Positions 17,808 through 26,704 are shown, counted from the stretch's first letter. The stretch is DNA of 64,000 nucleotides from Clostridia bacterium (GCA_017416185.1 JAFQDF010000013.1:124001-188000), one strand, 5' to 3'. The notes: a model not told the origin generated them from the letters alone. Numbers and translations: made by a program.

Positions 17808-18485
17808 TTACGCATTGTTTCTGATGTATTCCTTAATTATCATCGCAGAGTTTTCTGCTGCCTTCTTTGCAAAGACCGCATAATCTCCGCCCTCCTCGTC
17901 ACTTATGGCACGAAGCACGGCAAAGTCAACTCCGTTTATGTAACAGATCTGGGCAACCGAGCCTCCCTCCATTTCACAGGCAACGGCATCAAAGGTGTCA
18001 CGGATCCAATTTTTCTTTTCGCGTTCTGCAATAAACTGATCGCCCGAGGCGATAGTTCCCTCTTTATAGTTGAGACCGCTTGATTTAAGGCACTCGATCA
18101 GAGCCTTGTTGATACGCTCACAGGCAGGCAGCTTGACCTTCTTGATACCAGATAACAGTCCGATAGGATCACCGATAGACGTTGTGTCCATATCGTGCTG
18201 ACAAAGATCGCGAGCAACAGCCACGTCAAAAACCTTAAGATCAGCCACAAGAGAGCCTGCAACGCCCACGTTTATAATTTCGGTGGGAGCAAACTTAAGT
18301 ATCATTGTCTGAGTGCAGGCAGCGGCAAATACCTTTCCCACACCGCACACTGCAACAACTACGTCTTTTCCGTAGAGCTTGCCTACGGTATATTCGATAC
18401 CGCTTATTACGGTAACCTCTTTATTTTCCATCTCCGAGATTATACCCTCGGCTTCTATCGTCATAGCACAGATTATTCCTGTCAT
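17808..18485 (-). CDS. mtnN: 5'-methylthioadenosine/S-adenosylhomocysteine nucleosidase
   Basis: 225 residues, the family length. The N-terminus (MTGIICAMTIEAEGI) carries the conserved catalytic Glu at residue 12. The ITNVG-like motif (EIINVGVAGSL), the CEMEGGSVAQICYINGV substrate loop and the RAISDEEGGD motif with the catalytic Asp are all present. It cleaves SAH and MTA; with luxS it detoxifies SAH and produces the AI-2 precursor. It lies downstream of luxS on the same strand but is separated by a 175-bp hairpin array. Confidence 0.95.
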   Translation of the reverse strand: MTGIICAMTIEAEGIISEMENKEVTVISGIEYTVGKLYGKDVVVAVCGVGKVFAAACTQTMILKFAPTEIINVGVAGSLVADLKVFDVAVARDLCQHDMDTTSIGDPIGLLSGIKKVKLPACERINKALIECLKSSGLNYKEGTIASGDQFIAEREKKNWIRDTFDAVACEMEGGSVAQICYINGVDFAVLRAISDEEGGDYAVFAKKAAENSAMIIKEYIRNNA

Positions 18486-18504
18486 TTCTTTTCTCCTTTT
18501 TTAC

Positions 18505-18657
18505 GTTCCCCGAAGGGGAACATATCGCTCCCGATAGGGAATATCGCTTTTACCGTGTAAAAATATCTCGTCCGAAGGGCATATCGCTTTGCCGAAGGCA
18601 AACAAGAAACTGTCTCCTCATCCACCGCAAGCGGTCCCCCTTCCCCGCTGGGGAAGG
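18505..18657. repeat. Hairpin-module array with ATATCG linkers
   Basis: Hairpins GTTCCCC-gaa-GGGGAAC, TCCC-gata-GGGA, TTTTAC-cgt-GTAAAA, TCC-gaa-GGG and TTTGCC-gaa-GGCAAA are joined by (C)ATATCG linkers. The left end is beside the mtnN start. A further CCTTCCCC-gct-GGGGAAGG hairpin at about 18639-18657 lies next to the luxS stop. This is a second repeat family, distinct in linker from the array at 10833. Confidence 0.75.
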
Positions 18658-18660
18658 CTT

Positions 18661-19113
18661 TTACGGATAAATAAAATCATTTTCTTTTGAGTTTAAGACA
18701 TCAAGATATCTCTTTGCCTCGGATTTGGCAAGGTCGATATCAAGATTTTCATAATGTCCGCATTCAATGGCTGACTTGCCGAAAACGTCACCCTTGTGGT
18801 CAACTATCTTTTCAAGCACACCCTTGACGGTATCAAGAACTACAGAGTTATCCGCATTTCTCACCAGCAGATAAAATCCCGTCTGACAGCCCATGGGACC
18901 GTAGTATATGATATCGTCCGAAATTTCCGAATTTCTCACATAGGTAGCAAACATATGCTCAAGAGAATGCATAGTTGCATTGTCAATATAGTCACCGAGA
19001 TTAGGTCTGCGGTGGCGCATATCGTAGGTAGTGATATCCCCATCAACACGGGAAACGTAAATACCGCATTCTAATTTGTTGTGATCTATCTTGAAGCTTT
19101 CTATCTTTTCCAT
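18661..19113 (-). CDS. luxS: S-ribosylhomocysteine lyase
   Basis: 150 residues from the ATG at 19111-19113 (AGGT upstream). A longer frame to 19209 would overlap the transporter gene and is not needed. Metal ligands His49 and His53 (HSLEH) and Cys118 (ECGH) are present, as is the catalytic Cys76 in GPMGCQTGFY. It splits S-ribosylhomocysteine into homocysteine and the AI-2 precursor DPD. It starts 3 bp from the end of the chromate-transporter gene. Confidence 0.96.
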   Translation of the reverse strand: MEKIESFKIDHNKLECGIYVSRVDGDITTYDMRHRRPNLGDYIDNATMHSLEHMFATYVRNSEISDDIIYYGPMGCQTGFYLLVRNADNSVVLDTVKGVLEKIVDHKGDVFGKSAIECGHYENLDIDLAKSEAKRYLDVLNSKENDFIYP

Positions 19114-19115
19114 AT

Positions 19116-19685
19116 TTACCTCACAAAAAGTTGTTGTGCATAGCCTGCAGCTATACCAAGGACTGCCGACAAGCATATCAGCAGGATGGGATGTATCTTC
19201 TTGATACAAAGAATAAGGGTCAGCATAATTCCGAATATAATTACAGATGTTATAAACTCATAATTTACAACAAAGCCCGCGGGGAAAAATACCGCCAGAG
19301 CCATAGAGACCACGGCACTCATAATAAGCGCTATCGCCGCAGGACGAAGTCCCGTCATTGCACCTGCGATATACTTATTGGTCTTGAACTTAAGATAAAA
19401 TTTTGCAACTATGAGTATTATAATAAACGAAGGAAGTACAACGCCGAGAGTAGCACAGGCAGAGCCTAAGATCCCGCCCAATTCCGAGCCTACGTAGGTA
19501 GCAATGTTTATTGCAAAGGGACCGGGAGTAGATTCGGACACGGCGATAAAGTTGATAAGCTCGTTTTCAAGCAGCCACTCTTTACCCAGAACCTCAGACT
19601 GAATAAGAGGGATCATTGCATATCCGCCGCCGAAGGTGAAGAGTCCTATCTTAAAGAAGGTAATAAATAACTCTAAAAATATCAT
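19116..19685 (-). CDS. Chromate transporter family protein, half-size unit 2
   Basis: 189 residues with five to six hydrophobic helices and the ChrA signature FTFGGGYAMIPLIQ near residue 15, plus ESTPGPFAINIATYVG. In Clostridia the transporter is often split into two about 190-residue halves that assemble as a heterodimer. The start overlaps the preceding half by 4 bp. The real substrate may not be chromate. Confidence 0.88.
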   Translation of the reverse strand: MIFLELFITFFKIGLFTFGGGYAMIPLIQSEVLGKEWLLENELINFIAVSESTPGPFAINIATYVGSELGGILGSACATLGVVLPSFIIILIVAKFYLKFKTNKYIAGAMTGLRPAAIALIMSAVVSMALAVFFPAGFVVNYEFITSVIIFGIMLTLILCIKKIHPILLICLSAVLGIAAGYAQQLFVR

Positions 19686-20242
19686 TTCTTACCCTCCTTT
19701 CTTGCAAAAAGAACGGTACCGATACCGATAAGTCCTGCGCAAATTATGATAATGATAACATTTACACCCAGCACCGCCGCTATAAACGCAAGACCTATTA
19801 TAATATAGGATATAAGATTCTTGGGACAACTCTTGTAGAGCTTGATAAGAGCCTTGATGACAAGGGCGATAACGCCTGCACGGATACCTGCAAAGGCATA
19901 CTGTACAGCCTGAATCTCCTGGAATTGTCTTAAAAAGGTGGAGATGATGAGTATTATAATAAACGAAGGCAGCACCACACCGAGTGTCGCCGCAGCCGAA
20001 CCCAACACCCCTGCCTTCTGATAGCCTATAAAGGTTGCGGTGTTTACTGCTATAGGTCCGGGAGTCGACTCGGAGATAGCTAATATCTCAAGAATATCCT
20101 TTTCCTCTATCCAGCCGTGCTTTTCCACGGTTTCCTTCTGTATAAAGGGTATCATAGCCATACCCCCGCCAAAGGTAAAAAGCCCTATCTTGAAGAAGGA
20201 GGAAAATAATTGCCAAAGAAGCTTCAACTTGTTGTTTTTCAT
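19682..20242 (-). CDS. Chromate transporter family protein, half-size unit 1
   Basis: 186 residues, homologous to its neighbour: FTFGGGMAMIPFIQ, ESTPGPIAVNTATFIG, and a paired LGVVLPSFIIILI segment found in both. It heads the transporter-luxS-mtnN run on the minus strand. Confidence 0.88.
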   Translation of the reverse strand: MKNNKLKLLWQLFSSFFKIGLFTFGGGMAMIPFIQKETVEKHGWIEEKDILEILAISESTPGPIAVNTATFIGYQKAGVLGSAAATLGVVLPSFIIILIISTFLRQFQEIQAVQYAFAGIRAGVIALVIKALIKLYKSCPKNLISYIIIGLAFIAAVLGVNVIIIIICAGLIGIGTVLFARKEGKK

Positions 20243-20339
20243 ATCTATTTCCTTTTTATTCGTTTTATTCGATTATTGTATCATATAATTATGAAATAAT
20301 CTATATCACCGACGAAATATTTTATTTACATATTCACTA

Positions 20340-20368
20340 TTGACAAACCCACTTCCTTATGGTATACT
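20340..20368 (+). promoter_or_regulatory. Promoter of ylxM-ffh
   Basis: TTGACA, 17-bp spacer, TATACT. The roughly 115-nt leader begins with two hairpins, CTGTAAAG/CTTTACAG (20369-20391) and GCGGTC-aca-GACCGC (20392-20406). Confidence 0.8.
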
Positions 20369-20490
20369 CTGTAAAGCAATTCACTTTACAGGCGGTCACA
20401 GACCGCAGCGACAAGTGGATCTCGTTCCCCGTAGACCTTTTATGGCTCACACGATGGAATGCGAGTAGAAATCGAACAAGGAGCAAGGTT

Positions 20491-20829
20491 ATGGACTACA
20501 ACAAAAACGTCAACACTTCCCTCCTTATCGACTTTTACGGTGATATGCTGTCCGAAAAGCAGCGCGAGGCGATGGAGCTTTATTATAACGAAGATCTTTC
20601 CCTTGCCGAGGTTGCGGACATCACGGGCTTGACAAGACCCGGCGTTCGTGACAGACTGATGAAGTCCGAGGCGATCCTTCGTAACCTTGAAGAAAAGCTC
20701 GGATTACTCAAACGCTTTGAGGAGATGACAAGTGAGATCGAGCTTATAACAAAAGAGCTTGAAGCCCACAAAAACGGAAAGACCGTTGATTTAGACGATA
20801 TTATAGACAGATTAAAAAAATTATCGTGA
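20491..20829 (+). CDS. ylxM: YlxM/p13-like DNA-binding protein
   Basis: 112 residues from the ATG after AAGGAGCAAGGTT. A sigma-70 region 4-like helix-turn-helix (LSEKQREAMELYYNEDLSLAEVAD then GLTRPGVRDRLMKSE) is followed by a C-terminal coiled coil. In Firmicutes it stands before ffh, as here (9 bp apart), and is thought to modulate the signal recognition particle. Confidence 0.93.
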   Translation: MDYNKNVNTSLLIDFYGDMLSEKQREAMELYYNEDLSLAEVADITGLTRPGVRDRLMKSEAILRNLEEKLGLLKRFEEMTSEIELITKELEAHKNGKTVDLDDIIDRLKKLS

Positions 20830-20838
20830 GGTAAAGAG

Positions 20839-22173
20839 ATGGCCTTATTTGGAAATCTGTCGGATAAGCTGGCAAATGCCTTTAAGAGTTTCAGAAGCAA
20901 GGGCAAGCTTACCGAGGCGGATGTCCGTGCGGGAATGCGAGAGGTTAAGCTTGCACTTCTTGAGGCGGACGTCAACTTTAAAGTAGTTAAAGAATTTATT
21001 AAAAAAGTAACCGAGCGTGCCGTAGGCTCAGACGTACTTGAAAGTCTGGTGCCGGGGCAGATGATAATAAAGATCGTAAACGAAGAGCTGACCGCACTTA
21101 TGGGCGGCACACAGGCAAAGCTGACCATAGCCTCCGCTCCTCCCACCGTCATAATGATGGTCGGTCTTCAGGGCTCGGGTAAGACCACACATTCCGCAAA
21201 GCTTGCGGGAATGTACAAAAAGCAGGGCAAAAAACCTCTCTTGGTAGCCTGTGACGTTTACCGTCCCGCGGCTATCCAGCAATTAAAGGTCGTAGGCTCA
21301 CAGCTTGATATCCCTGTATTTGAGATGGGTGATAAGGCAAACCCCGTTGACATCTCAAAGGCGGCAATAGAATACGCCAAGAAAAACGGTAACGATATGG
21401 TGTTCATAGATACTGCAGGCCGTCTCCACGTAGACGAGGAGATGATGCAGGAATTAAAGAACATCAAGGATACGGTAGATCCCACCGAGATACTTCTGGT
21501 AATAGACGCGATGTTAGGTCAGGATGCGGTAAACGTAGCGGAGAGCTTCAACGATCTGCTTGACGTTACGGGCGTTATCCTTACCAAGCTTGACGGTGAC
21601 ACCCGAGGCGGTGCGGCACTGTCTGTACGCCACGTTACAGGCAAGCCCATCAAGTTCGTGGGTACCGGTGAAAAGCTCGATATGATCGAGCCCTTCTACC
21701 CCGACCGTATGGCATCGAGGATCCTTGGTATGGGCGATATGCTCTCTCTTATCGAAAAGGCGGAGCAGGCTTTTGATGAAAAGAAGGCAGCCGAGCTTGA
21801 AAAGAAGATGAGAGAAAACTCCTTCACACTTGAGGATTATCTCGATCAATTCAGGCAGATAAAGAATATGGGCAGTATGGAGCAGCTTCTCGGTATGATG
21901 CCGGGAATCAAGCCCGGAGCCTTAAAGGACGCCAAGATAGACGAAAAGGCTATCGACCGCGTAGAGGCAATAATCCTCTCTATGACCCCAAAGGAGCGAA
22001 ACCACCCCGACATTATCGACTTCAAGCGCAAAAGAAGAATTGCGGCAGGAAGCGGTAACACCGTCGAGGAGGTAAACAAGCTGCTCAAGCAGTTTGAACA
22101 GACCCGCAAGATGATGAAACAGTTCTCAAGCGGTAAATTCGGCAAAAAGGGTAAATTCAAACTTCCCTTTTAA
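20839..22173 (+). CDS. ffh: Signal recognition particle protein Ffh
   Basis: 444 residues. N domain 1-90; GTPase with G1 GLQGSGKTT at 109-117, DTAGR, TKLDGDTRGGA; Met-rich M domain from about 300 (LLGMMPG, MMKQFSSGKFGKKGK) that binds 4.5S RNA and signal peptides. It targets nascent membrane and secreted proteins. Confidence 0.98.
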   Translation: MALFGNLSDKLANAFKSFRSKGKLTEADVRAGMREVKLALLEADVNFKVVKEFIKKVTERAVGSDVLESLVPGQMIIKIVNEELTALMGGTQAKLTIASAPPTVIMMVGLQGSGKTTHSAKLAGMYKKQGKKPLLVACDVYRPAAIQQLKVVGSQLDIPVFEMGDKANPVDISKAAIEYAKKNGNDMVFIDTAGRLHVDEEMMQELKNIKDTVDPTEILLVIDAMLGQDAVNVAESFNDLLDVTGVILTKLDGDTRGGAALSVRHVTGKPIKFVGTGEKLDMIEPFYPDRMASRILGMGDMLSLIEKAEQAFDEKKAAELEKKMRENSFTLEDYLDQFRQIKNMGSMEQLLGMMPGIKPGALKDAKIDEKAIDRVEAIILSMTPKERNHPDIIDFKRKRRIAAGSGNTVEEVNKLLKQFEQTRKMMKQFSSGKFGKKGKFKLPF

Positions 22174-22217
22174 ATAAATAAAATAAAAAATTAAAACATA
22201 TTTTGGAGGAAATCAAA

Positions 22218-22463
22218 ATGGCAGTTAAAATCAGACTTAAGAGAATGGGCGCAAAGAAGAACCCCTTTTACCGTGTAGTTGTTGCTGACTCTCGTTCTCC
22301 CCGTGACGGCAGATTCATCGAGGAGATCGGTTACTACAACCCCATGACCAACCCTGCAGAGGTTAAGATCGACGCAGAGAAGGCAAACAAGTGGATCGCT
22401 GACGGCGCACAGCCCACCGAGACCGTTAAGGCTCTTCTTAAGAAGGCTGACATCGTAAAGTAA
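22218..22463 (+). CDS. rpsP: 30S ribosomal protein S16
   Basis: 81 residues from the ATG at 22218 (GGAGGAAATCAAA upstream). The sequence opens [19 protein letters not shown] and contains the [20 protein letters not shown] segment typical of S16. It follows ffh in the usual Firmicute order. Confidence 0.98.
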   Translation: MAVKIRLKRMGAKKNPFYRVVVADSRSPRDGRFIEEIGYYNPMTNPAEVKIDAEKANKWIADGAQPTETVKALLKKADIVK

Positions 22464-22472
22464 GAGGTCATA

Positions 22473-22712
22473 ATGGCAGAGTTGAAAACAATTCTTGCCG
22501 ATATGGTCAAACCCATCGTTGTCTACCCCGACCAGGTGGTTATAACCGAGGAGGTAAAGGGCGACACCGTCACCCTCACCCTTAACGTTGAAGCATCTGA
22601 TATGGGCAAAGTGATCGGCAAGCACGGCAAGATCGCCAGAAGCCTTCGTCTCATAATGAAGGCAGCCGCTACCCAGTGCGGCAAAAAGGTTAACGTAGAA
22701 ATACGCGACTGA
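22473..22712 (+). CDS. khpA: KH-domain RNA-binding protein KhpA
   Basis: 79 residues, one KH domain with the GxxG loop in VIGKHGKIARSLR. It partners with KhpB in other Firmicutes. It follows rpsP by 9 bp. The transcript then ends at a strong terminator, so rimM, trmD and rplS, which usually follow, are not here. Confidence 0.95.
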   Translation: MAELKTILADMVKPIVVYPDQVVITEEVKGDTVTLTLNVEASDMGKVIGKHGKIARSLRLIMKAAATQCGKKVNVEIRD

Positions 22713-22729
22713 AAAAGTCATTACAACGA

Positions 22730-22765
22730 AAGCTCCCCTTTGTATATATCAAAGGGGAGCTTTTT
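22730..22765 (+). terminator. Intrinsic terminator after khpA
   Basis: AAGCTCCCCTTTG and its complement around a 7-base loop, then a T-run. Confidence 0.9.
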
Positions 22766-22813
22766 ATTAAAAACGACGGGGTTCACTTGACAGAAAACAA
22801 TTTATATCCTATT

Positions 22814-23059
22814 TTAATCTTCGTCCTCATCAATTTCTTCTACCACAATTTGGTATCGGCGATCTTCATCCACCGTAACATCGAAAAGCAAGAACATTGT
22901 TTTACAGGCTAAGTCCCATGCCACATCATCCATATCATAAATCCCTTCGCCTACAAGCTCATCTACGAACGCGCCAACCTCTTTCTTCTTAATATATTTG
23001 TTCTTTTTCTGGGAATCAAAAAACAACTTATTTTCAAAATAAATATAGAACTTATACAT
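22814..23059 (-). CDS. Hypothetical small acidic-tailed protein, 81 aa
   Basis: No family recognised. The start is the ATG at 23059, 8 bp after GGGAGA; an ATG two codons upstream is too close. It begins with a short hydrophobic/aromatic strand (MYKFYIYFENKLFF), then a Lys-rich stretch, and ends in an acidic tail (EEIDEDED). It has a strong promoter of its own and lies between khpA and the phage island; whether it belongs to the island is unclear. Confidence 0.6.
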   Translation of the reverse strand: MYKFYIYFENKLFFDSQKKNKYIKKKEVGAFVDELVGEGIYDMDDVAWDLACKTMFLLFDVTVDEDRRYQIVVEEIDEDED

Positions 23060-23119
23060 ACACATATTCTCCCTTCGGTATACTGTTGATTCTTTCCGGT
23101 ATGACACAGATTCGACCTA

Positions 23120-23148
23120 ATTATACACATACTAACAACTATTGTCAA
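23120..23148 (-). promoter_or_regulatory. Promoter of the 81-aa gene
   Basis: Minus-strand TTGACA (23148-23143), 17-bp spacer, TATAAT (23125-23120): full consensus. Confidence 0.8.
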
Positions 23149-23250
23149 TAGGTAACACAAAATACCAACCGTCAATCCACTCCTTACTCTTTCCGGTAAT
23201 CTGATTATATATAATTCTCGTAGCTTCCTTATATATATCCCGTCAGACAT

Positions 23251-23282
23251 AAAAAAGTCACAGTATATGCTGTGACTTTTTT
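23251..23282. terminator. Terminator at the downstream end of the phage island
   Basis: AAAAAAGTCACAG-tatatg-CTGTGACTTTTTT, 14 bp after the last phage gene stop. Confidence 0.85.
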
Positions 23283-23295
23283 ATTTAAAAATATT

Positions 23296-24006
23296 TTATC
23301 CGTACAAAAGCTTCTTCAAAGCAATATCATAATCAAGCTCCTTATGATAGTTGTCATAATCAAGCTTGGCTAAGGCAAGCTCCAAGTCTCTGTCGCTGTA
23401 ATAATCGCTGTTTTCAAGCTTGGCAACCGAGAGTATGTAATCGGTCAAAGCCTTATACACGTCAAAATCATAATCGTTATCATACTCATATACCTTGCGG
23501 TAATAATCCATTGCGTCCTTATTATCCTGAACGGTATCACGATAGCTTTTATACTCCTTTGTATCAAGAGCGTCAAGCATATCTGCTTTTTCCCGCAGGC
23601 TTTTTTCAGTGTCGGTATATCGGTCATACGCCCTGCCCTCAAGCTTGGGTACGATCTCATTAAGCTTATCAAGATAGCCCTGATACGCCTGAGAGCCTGC
23701 GGTAACTCCGTAGGAGGAGCCGTAACCTCCCGTTTTCGATGCAGCCTGAGCCACCGTATCCCTCATAGCCGCCTCACCCTGCTTTTTATACATATCCGCA
23801 TACTGACTGTAAAGCTTGTCGGTATTGATATTATATTCAAAGGGCTCACGCTCAAGATATTCTCTGAGCAGCTTATCACGCTCTTTGGAATACTCACTTT
23901 TCGTTTTCAGTGGCATCATCACATCGGTATGAGAGCCCCTCTGCACAGGCTTCAAAAGTCCGTACAGCTTGTCAGCGGTTATGTTTGAAAGTCCTTTGAT
24001 CGCCAT
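23296..24006 (-). CDS. Phage island protein, possible internal/ejection-type protein, 236 aa
   Basis: Not recognised by family. The ATG follows AAAAGGAGGAAAAA. It is helical and Tyr/Asp/Lys-rich, with a central Gly/Ser/Ala-rich segment (SKTGGYGSSYGVTAGSQAY, about residues 90-110) and C-terminal repeats around DYDxxL. This composition resembles small internal or ejection proteins at the end of podovirus-like head modules; that role is inference from position (last gene of the module). Confidence 0.62.
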   Translation of the reverse strand: MAIKGLSNITADKLYGLLKPVQRGSHTDVMMPLKTKSEYSKERDKLLREYLEREPFEYNINTDKLYSQYADMYKKQGEAAMRDTVAQAASKTGGYGSSYGVTAGSQAYQGYLDKLNEIVPKLEGRAYDRYTDTEKSLREKADMLDALDTKEYKSYRDTVQDNKDAMDYYRKVYEYDNDYDFDVYKALTDYILSVAKLENSDYYSDRDLELALAKLDYDNYHKELDYDIALKKLLYG

Positions 24007-24160
24007 TTTTTCCTCCTTTTCTGTTATAGGAATCGGTCATATTCTCCTCATCCAGATTTTCAAGTATATAATTAAGTCTGTCTGTAAGGTAATTGAGATA
24101 CTCACATATCTCCGCACCCGAGGCATCCTTTTTTATACGTTTAATATTACTGTCAGCCAT
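23972..24160 (-). CDS. Small phage island protein, 62 aa
   Basis: Overlaps the upstream 648-aa gene by 8 bp and the downstream gene by 35 bp. The N-terminal half is a short amphipathic helix (NYLTDRLNYILENLDEENM); the C-terminal end is basic. Such overlaps are common in phage late operons. No function can be assigned. Confidence 0.6.
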   Translation of the reverse strand: MADSNIKRIKKDASGAEICEYLNYLTDRLNYILENLDEENMTDSYNRKGGKNGDQRTFKHNR

Positions 24161-26099
24161 TTTCCCTTACCTCCTCTGTTTCCTTGGTCAGCGCATACAG
24201 GGTCATAGCACCGCTGCCCTCCATCCTTAATCTGAAATAATCGCATCTTCTTGGGAAGACGGTTATTCTGTTACTGCCTCTGATATGGGGTCCGAAGCGG
24301 CCTATCTCTGTAAAATCCTCACCGTCATAGGATATATACAGTCTGCTGTCCTCATCGCAGCTTGTATCAAGGGAAAGCTTGCGGAGATACTTTTTGTCGG
24401 TGGAATAGGATATATCTCCCGTTTCCCAGCTCCAGTCGCGGGTAAGCTCCCGTGCTCCGATAAGCTCATATTTGTAGGGTATGCCTTTATCAAGGGTAAT
24501 GAGACTCGCGATCCTCCCGTCAAAGGATACTGCAAGTGTAGCGTCGGGGTAGCTTACACAGCCGATTATCCTGTCGGTTTCGGCTCTGTGCCAGATATGG
24601 CGTTTAATGTCATAGATATACTGTACAGGCTTATCCTCCACTAATCCGGATACGTACAGTATTTCCCCCTCACCGAAGAGAACAGCCGAGCGAATACCCC
24701 TTATGTCATCTCCCAAATCGTGGGATATACACACAGCGGAGGCACCGTTGTAGGCATATACACCGTCGCTTGATATGTAATAGAGAACGTCTCCGGTAAC
24801 ACAAAGACCGTCGGGACTGTGAGCGGGAACTCCCCTTACTGAATAGCTGTTAAGGGTAAAGGCGGCAGGTCTTGAGCCACTTATCACTATCATCTCACTC
24901 TCCTTGAAAAACACAGGCGAGCCAAGATAATTACAGCAGGCGGTAAAGTCCCCGGGTGAGCCCACACTCACCGCATAGCTGTCTCCGGACAGTCCCTCAA
25001 AAACACTGAAATTCCGCGCATTACCCAGCTCGCTTGCATATATCTCACGGTTACTGTTGGAGCAACCCCACACACGGTTAGCTCCCGTACAGATAAGATC
25101 AAGAGGGGGCATACAAGCAGATACGCTTCCCTCGATAAGGGGCTGCAGATTCCCCGGATTATCTATTTTTATATCACTGTAGCCTATATCGTTTGTGGGA
25201 TAGCTCATTGCGGCAAGTATCTTGTCCATATCGTCAAAAACAGGTATTTCCTCGGTGATATAACGGCCCTCCTCATCTCTTTTCTCTATACGGACAAATC
25301 TGTCAAGAGCTTCAAAATGCCTTACCGACCAGTTCCAGTATTTCAGATCCTTTAAGCGTACATAGTCTCCCTCTCTGAAATATCGGTAGCCGTCACCCAC
25401 CTCAAGCCTGAGTCTGACAGAGGTAACGCTCTGCCATATATTCTTTTTAGGATCGGTATCCTTGTGTATAAGTCGGTAATATTCAAGATATTTTGCAAAT
25501 ATCGCTCCTTCCTCGGCATCGTTGGGGAACTCTGTGTCTTCCGATCCCGTGTAAAAGCTTGAAGGCTCGATCATATCACCGTATATAACCGAAAGAGCTG
25601 CTGTTCTCTGATTATAGTCCGGGTTTATACGTGCGGGCTCTATCTCAAGGGTTCTTCCCATAGGGGCAAGCCCTGCCATAGGAGAAGGATTCATCGGATC
25701 AAATTCAAAGGCCTTGTCCTTTTTTATCAAAAGGGTCTTTGAATTGAAGTTTACGATATTTTCCTTTGAGATATCCTCATAAAAATCAAAGTTAAGAAGC
25801 CATTGGTCCCCCTTATACAAAGAATGCAGTGTAGGGGCATCCTCTCTCATAGGGGCTATATGAAAGATATCTCTGTTCAGAAAAAATCTTGGTATTCCCA
25901 CCGTGGGACGCAGATAGCTGTCAAGCTCATAACGTACAGGCATTGCCGAAAGGGTGGGATATGCCCGTGCGCTGAGATTACAGGTATCAGAAAGCTCCCC
26001 TTCATCCACTGTCTTACCGCGGTTAATACCCTTAAAGCAATCGACCCTTTTTCTTTTTATGCTTCTTTTGTTTATCTCGGGAAGATACATCAACGCCAC
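24153..26099 (-). CDS. Large phage structural protein, probable tail/stabilisation beta-propeller type
   Basis: 648 residues with no signal peptide, strongly beta-rich. From about 320 to 560 there are recurring short strands with GDxxYYISSDGVYAY, GEGEILYVSGLV and similar patterns, suggesting a propeller-like fold such as P22 gp10-type portal-plug proteins. It follows the head-tail adaptor candidate with 10-bp overlap. The structural role is well supported by position; the exact fold is inference. Confidence 0.62.
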   Translation of the reverse strand: MALMYLPEINKRSIKRKRVDCFKGINRGKTVDEGELSDTCNLSARAYPTLSAMPVRYELDSYLRPTVGIPRFFLNRDIFHIAPMREDAPTLHSLYKGDQWLLNFDFYEDISKENIVNFNSKTLLIKKDKAFEFDPMNPSPMAGLAPMGRTLEIEPARINPDYNQRTAALSVIYGDMIEPSSFYTGSEDTEFPNDAEEGAIFAKYLEYYRLIHKDTDPKKNIWQSVTSVRLRLEVGDGYRYFREGDYVRLKDLKYWNWSVRHFEALDRFVRIEKRDEEGRYITEEIPVFDDMDKILAAMSYPTNDIGYSDIKIDNPGNLQPLIEGSVSACMPPLDLICTGANRVWGCSNSNREIYASELGNARNFSVFEGLSGDSYAVSVGSPGDFTACCNYLGSPVFFKESEMIVISGSRPAAFTLNSYSVRGVPAHSPDGLCVTGDVLYYISSDGVYAYNGASAVCISHDLGDDIRGIRSAVLFGEGEILYVSGLVEDKPVQYIYDIKRHIWHRAETDRIIGCVSYPDATLAVSFDGRIASLITLDKGIPYKYELIGARELTRDWSWETGDISYSTDKKYLRKLSLDTSCDEDSRLYISYDGEDFTEIGRFGPHIRGSNRITVFPRRCDYFRLRMEGSGAMTLYALTKETEEVRENG

Positions 26100-26452
26100 C
26101 TAACCCTTCCCTTTTGCTTCGGCATATGGCTTCTTGTATAATACCGTGAAAATTCGCTCATCAGGTTATTATAGAGTATCATATTGTTGGTATAGCCGGA
26201 TATTTCCGCATTTGCCAAGTCAATCTGGGCAAGAAGATAGAAGCTGTAGAGATCAGAATACATATCCGGAACAAAAAGCAAGTCCTCCTCGGTAGTACGG
26301 TGAATGAACTCACCTCCGTCGCAATGAGAAGAGATTATATTATTATAAATATCCTGCTCCAATATATCCAGTCTGTGTATATATTCATCAGAGGATACCG
26401 AATAACCGGGTCTAAGCTTTTCCACCCTTTTTATAACGTCTGATATAGTCAT
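26090..26452 (-). CDS. Probable head-tail adaptor (phage connector), 120 aa
   Basis: Begins MTISDVIKRVEKLRPGYSVS and is largely helical, with a mid-section (FVPDMYSDLYSFYLLAQIDLAN) like the gp6-type connector proteins that bind below the portal. It lies between capsid and tail-type genes, where connectors are encoded. Confidence 0.65.
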   Translation of the reverse strand: MTISDVIKRVEKLRPGYSVSSDEYIHRLDILEQDIYNNIISSHCDGGEFIHRTTEEDLLFVPDMYSDLYSFYLLAQIDLANAEISGYTNNMILYNNLMSEFSRYYTRSHMPKQKGRVRWR

Positions 26453-26494
26453 ATTTCTCCTTTCATTAAAAGGGGAGGCACGCCTCCCCTCTGA

Positions 26495-26704
26495 TTAACG
26501 TATAGTTTCCATATAGCTTACCGCTCTATCCTCCGCAAGCTCTGAGTTGCGAAGCACGTCGTAGGCGCACAGAGGGATGGTAACCTCACATCCGCGCTTT
26601 ATACGCCAGGAACGTTCACCTACAGATACGTACACCGCATCACTGCTTCCGCTTATACGGGGAAGTCTGACGGTAACACTTCTTTCCTTTGCGCTCTTTC
26701 TCAT
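26495..26704 (-). CDS. Small phage protein next to the capsid gene, 69 aa
   Basis: A compact protein with an N-terminal basic tail and about five short strands (VTVRLPRISG, VYVSVGERSW, CEVTIPLCAYDVL). It follows the capsid gene by 9 bp. It could be a head decoration or joining protein; the family is not recognised. Confidence 0.6.
   Translation of the reverse strand: MRKSAKERSVTVRLPRISGSSDAVYVSVGERSWRIKRGCEVTIPLCAYDVLRNSELAEDRAVSYMETIR

Noticed and set aside
19682-20242. Frameshifted single chromate transporter
   Set aside because: Two half-size units overlapping by ATGA, each with its own complete signature, are the normal split form in Clostridia.
22191-22721. 176-codon open frame opposite rpsP-khpA
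   Set aside because: Antisense to two certain genes; no initiation signal.
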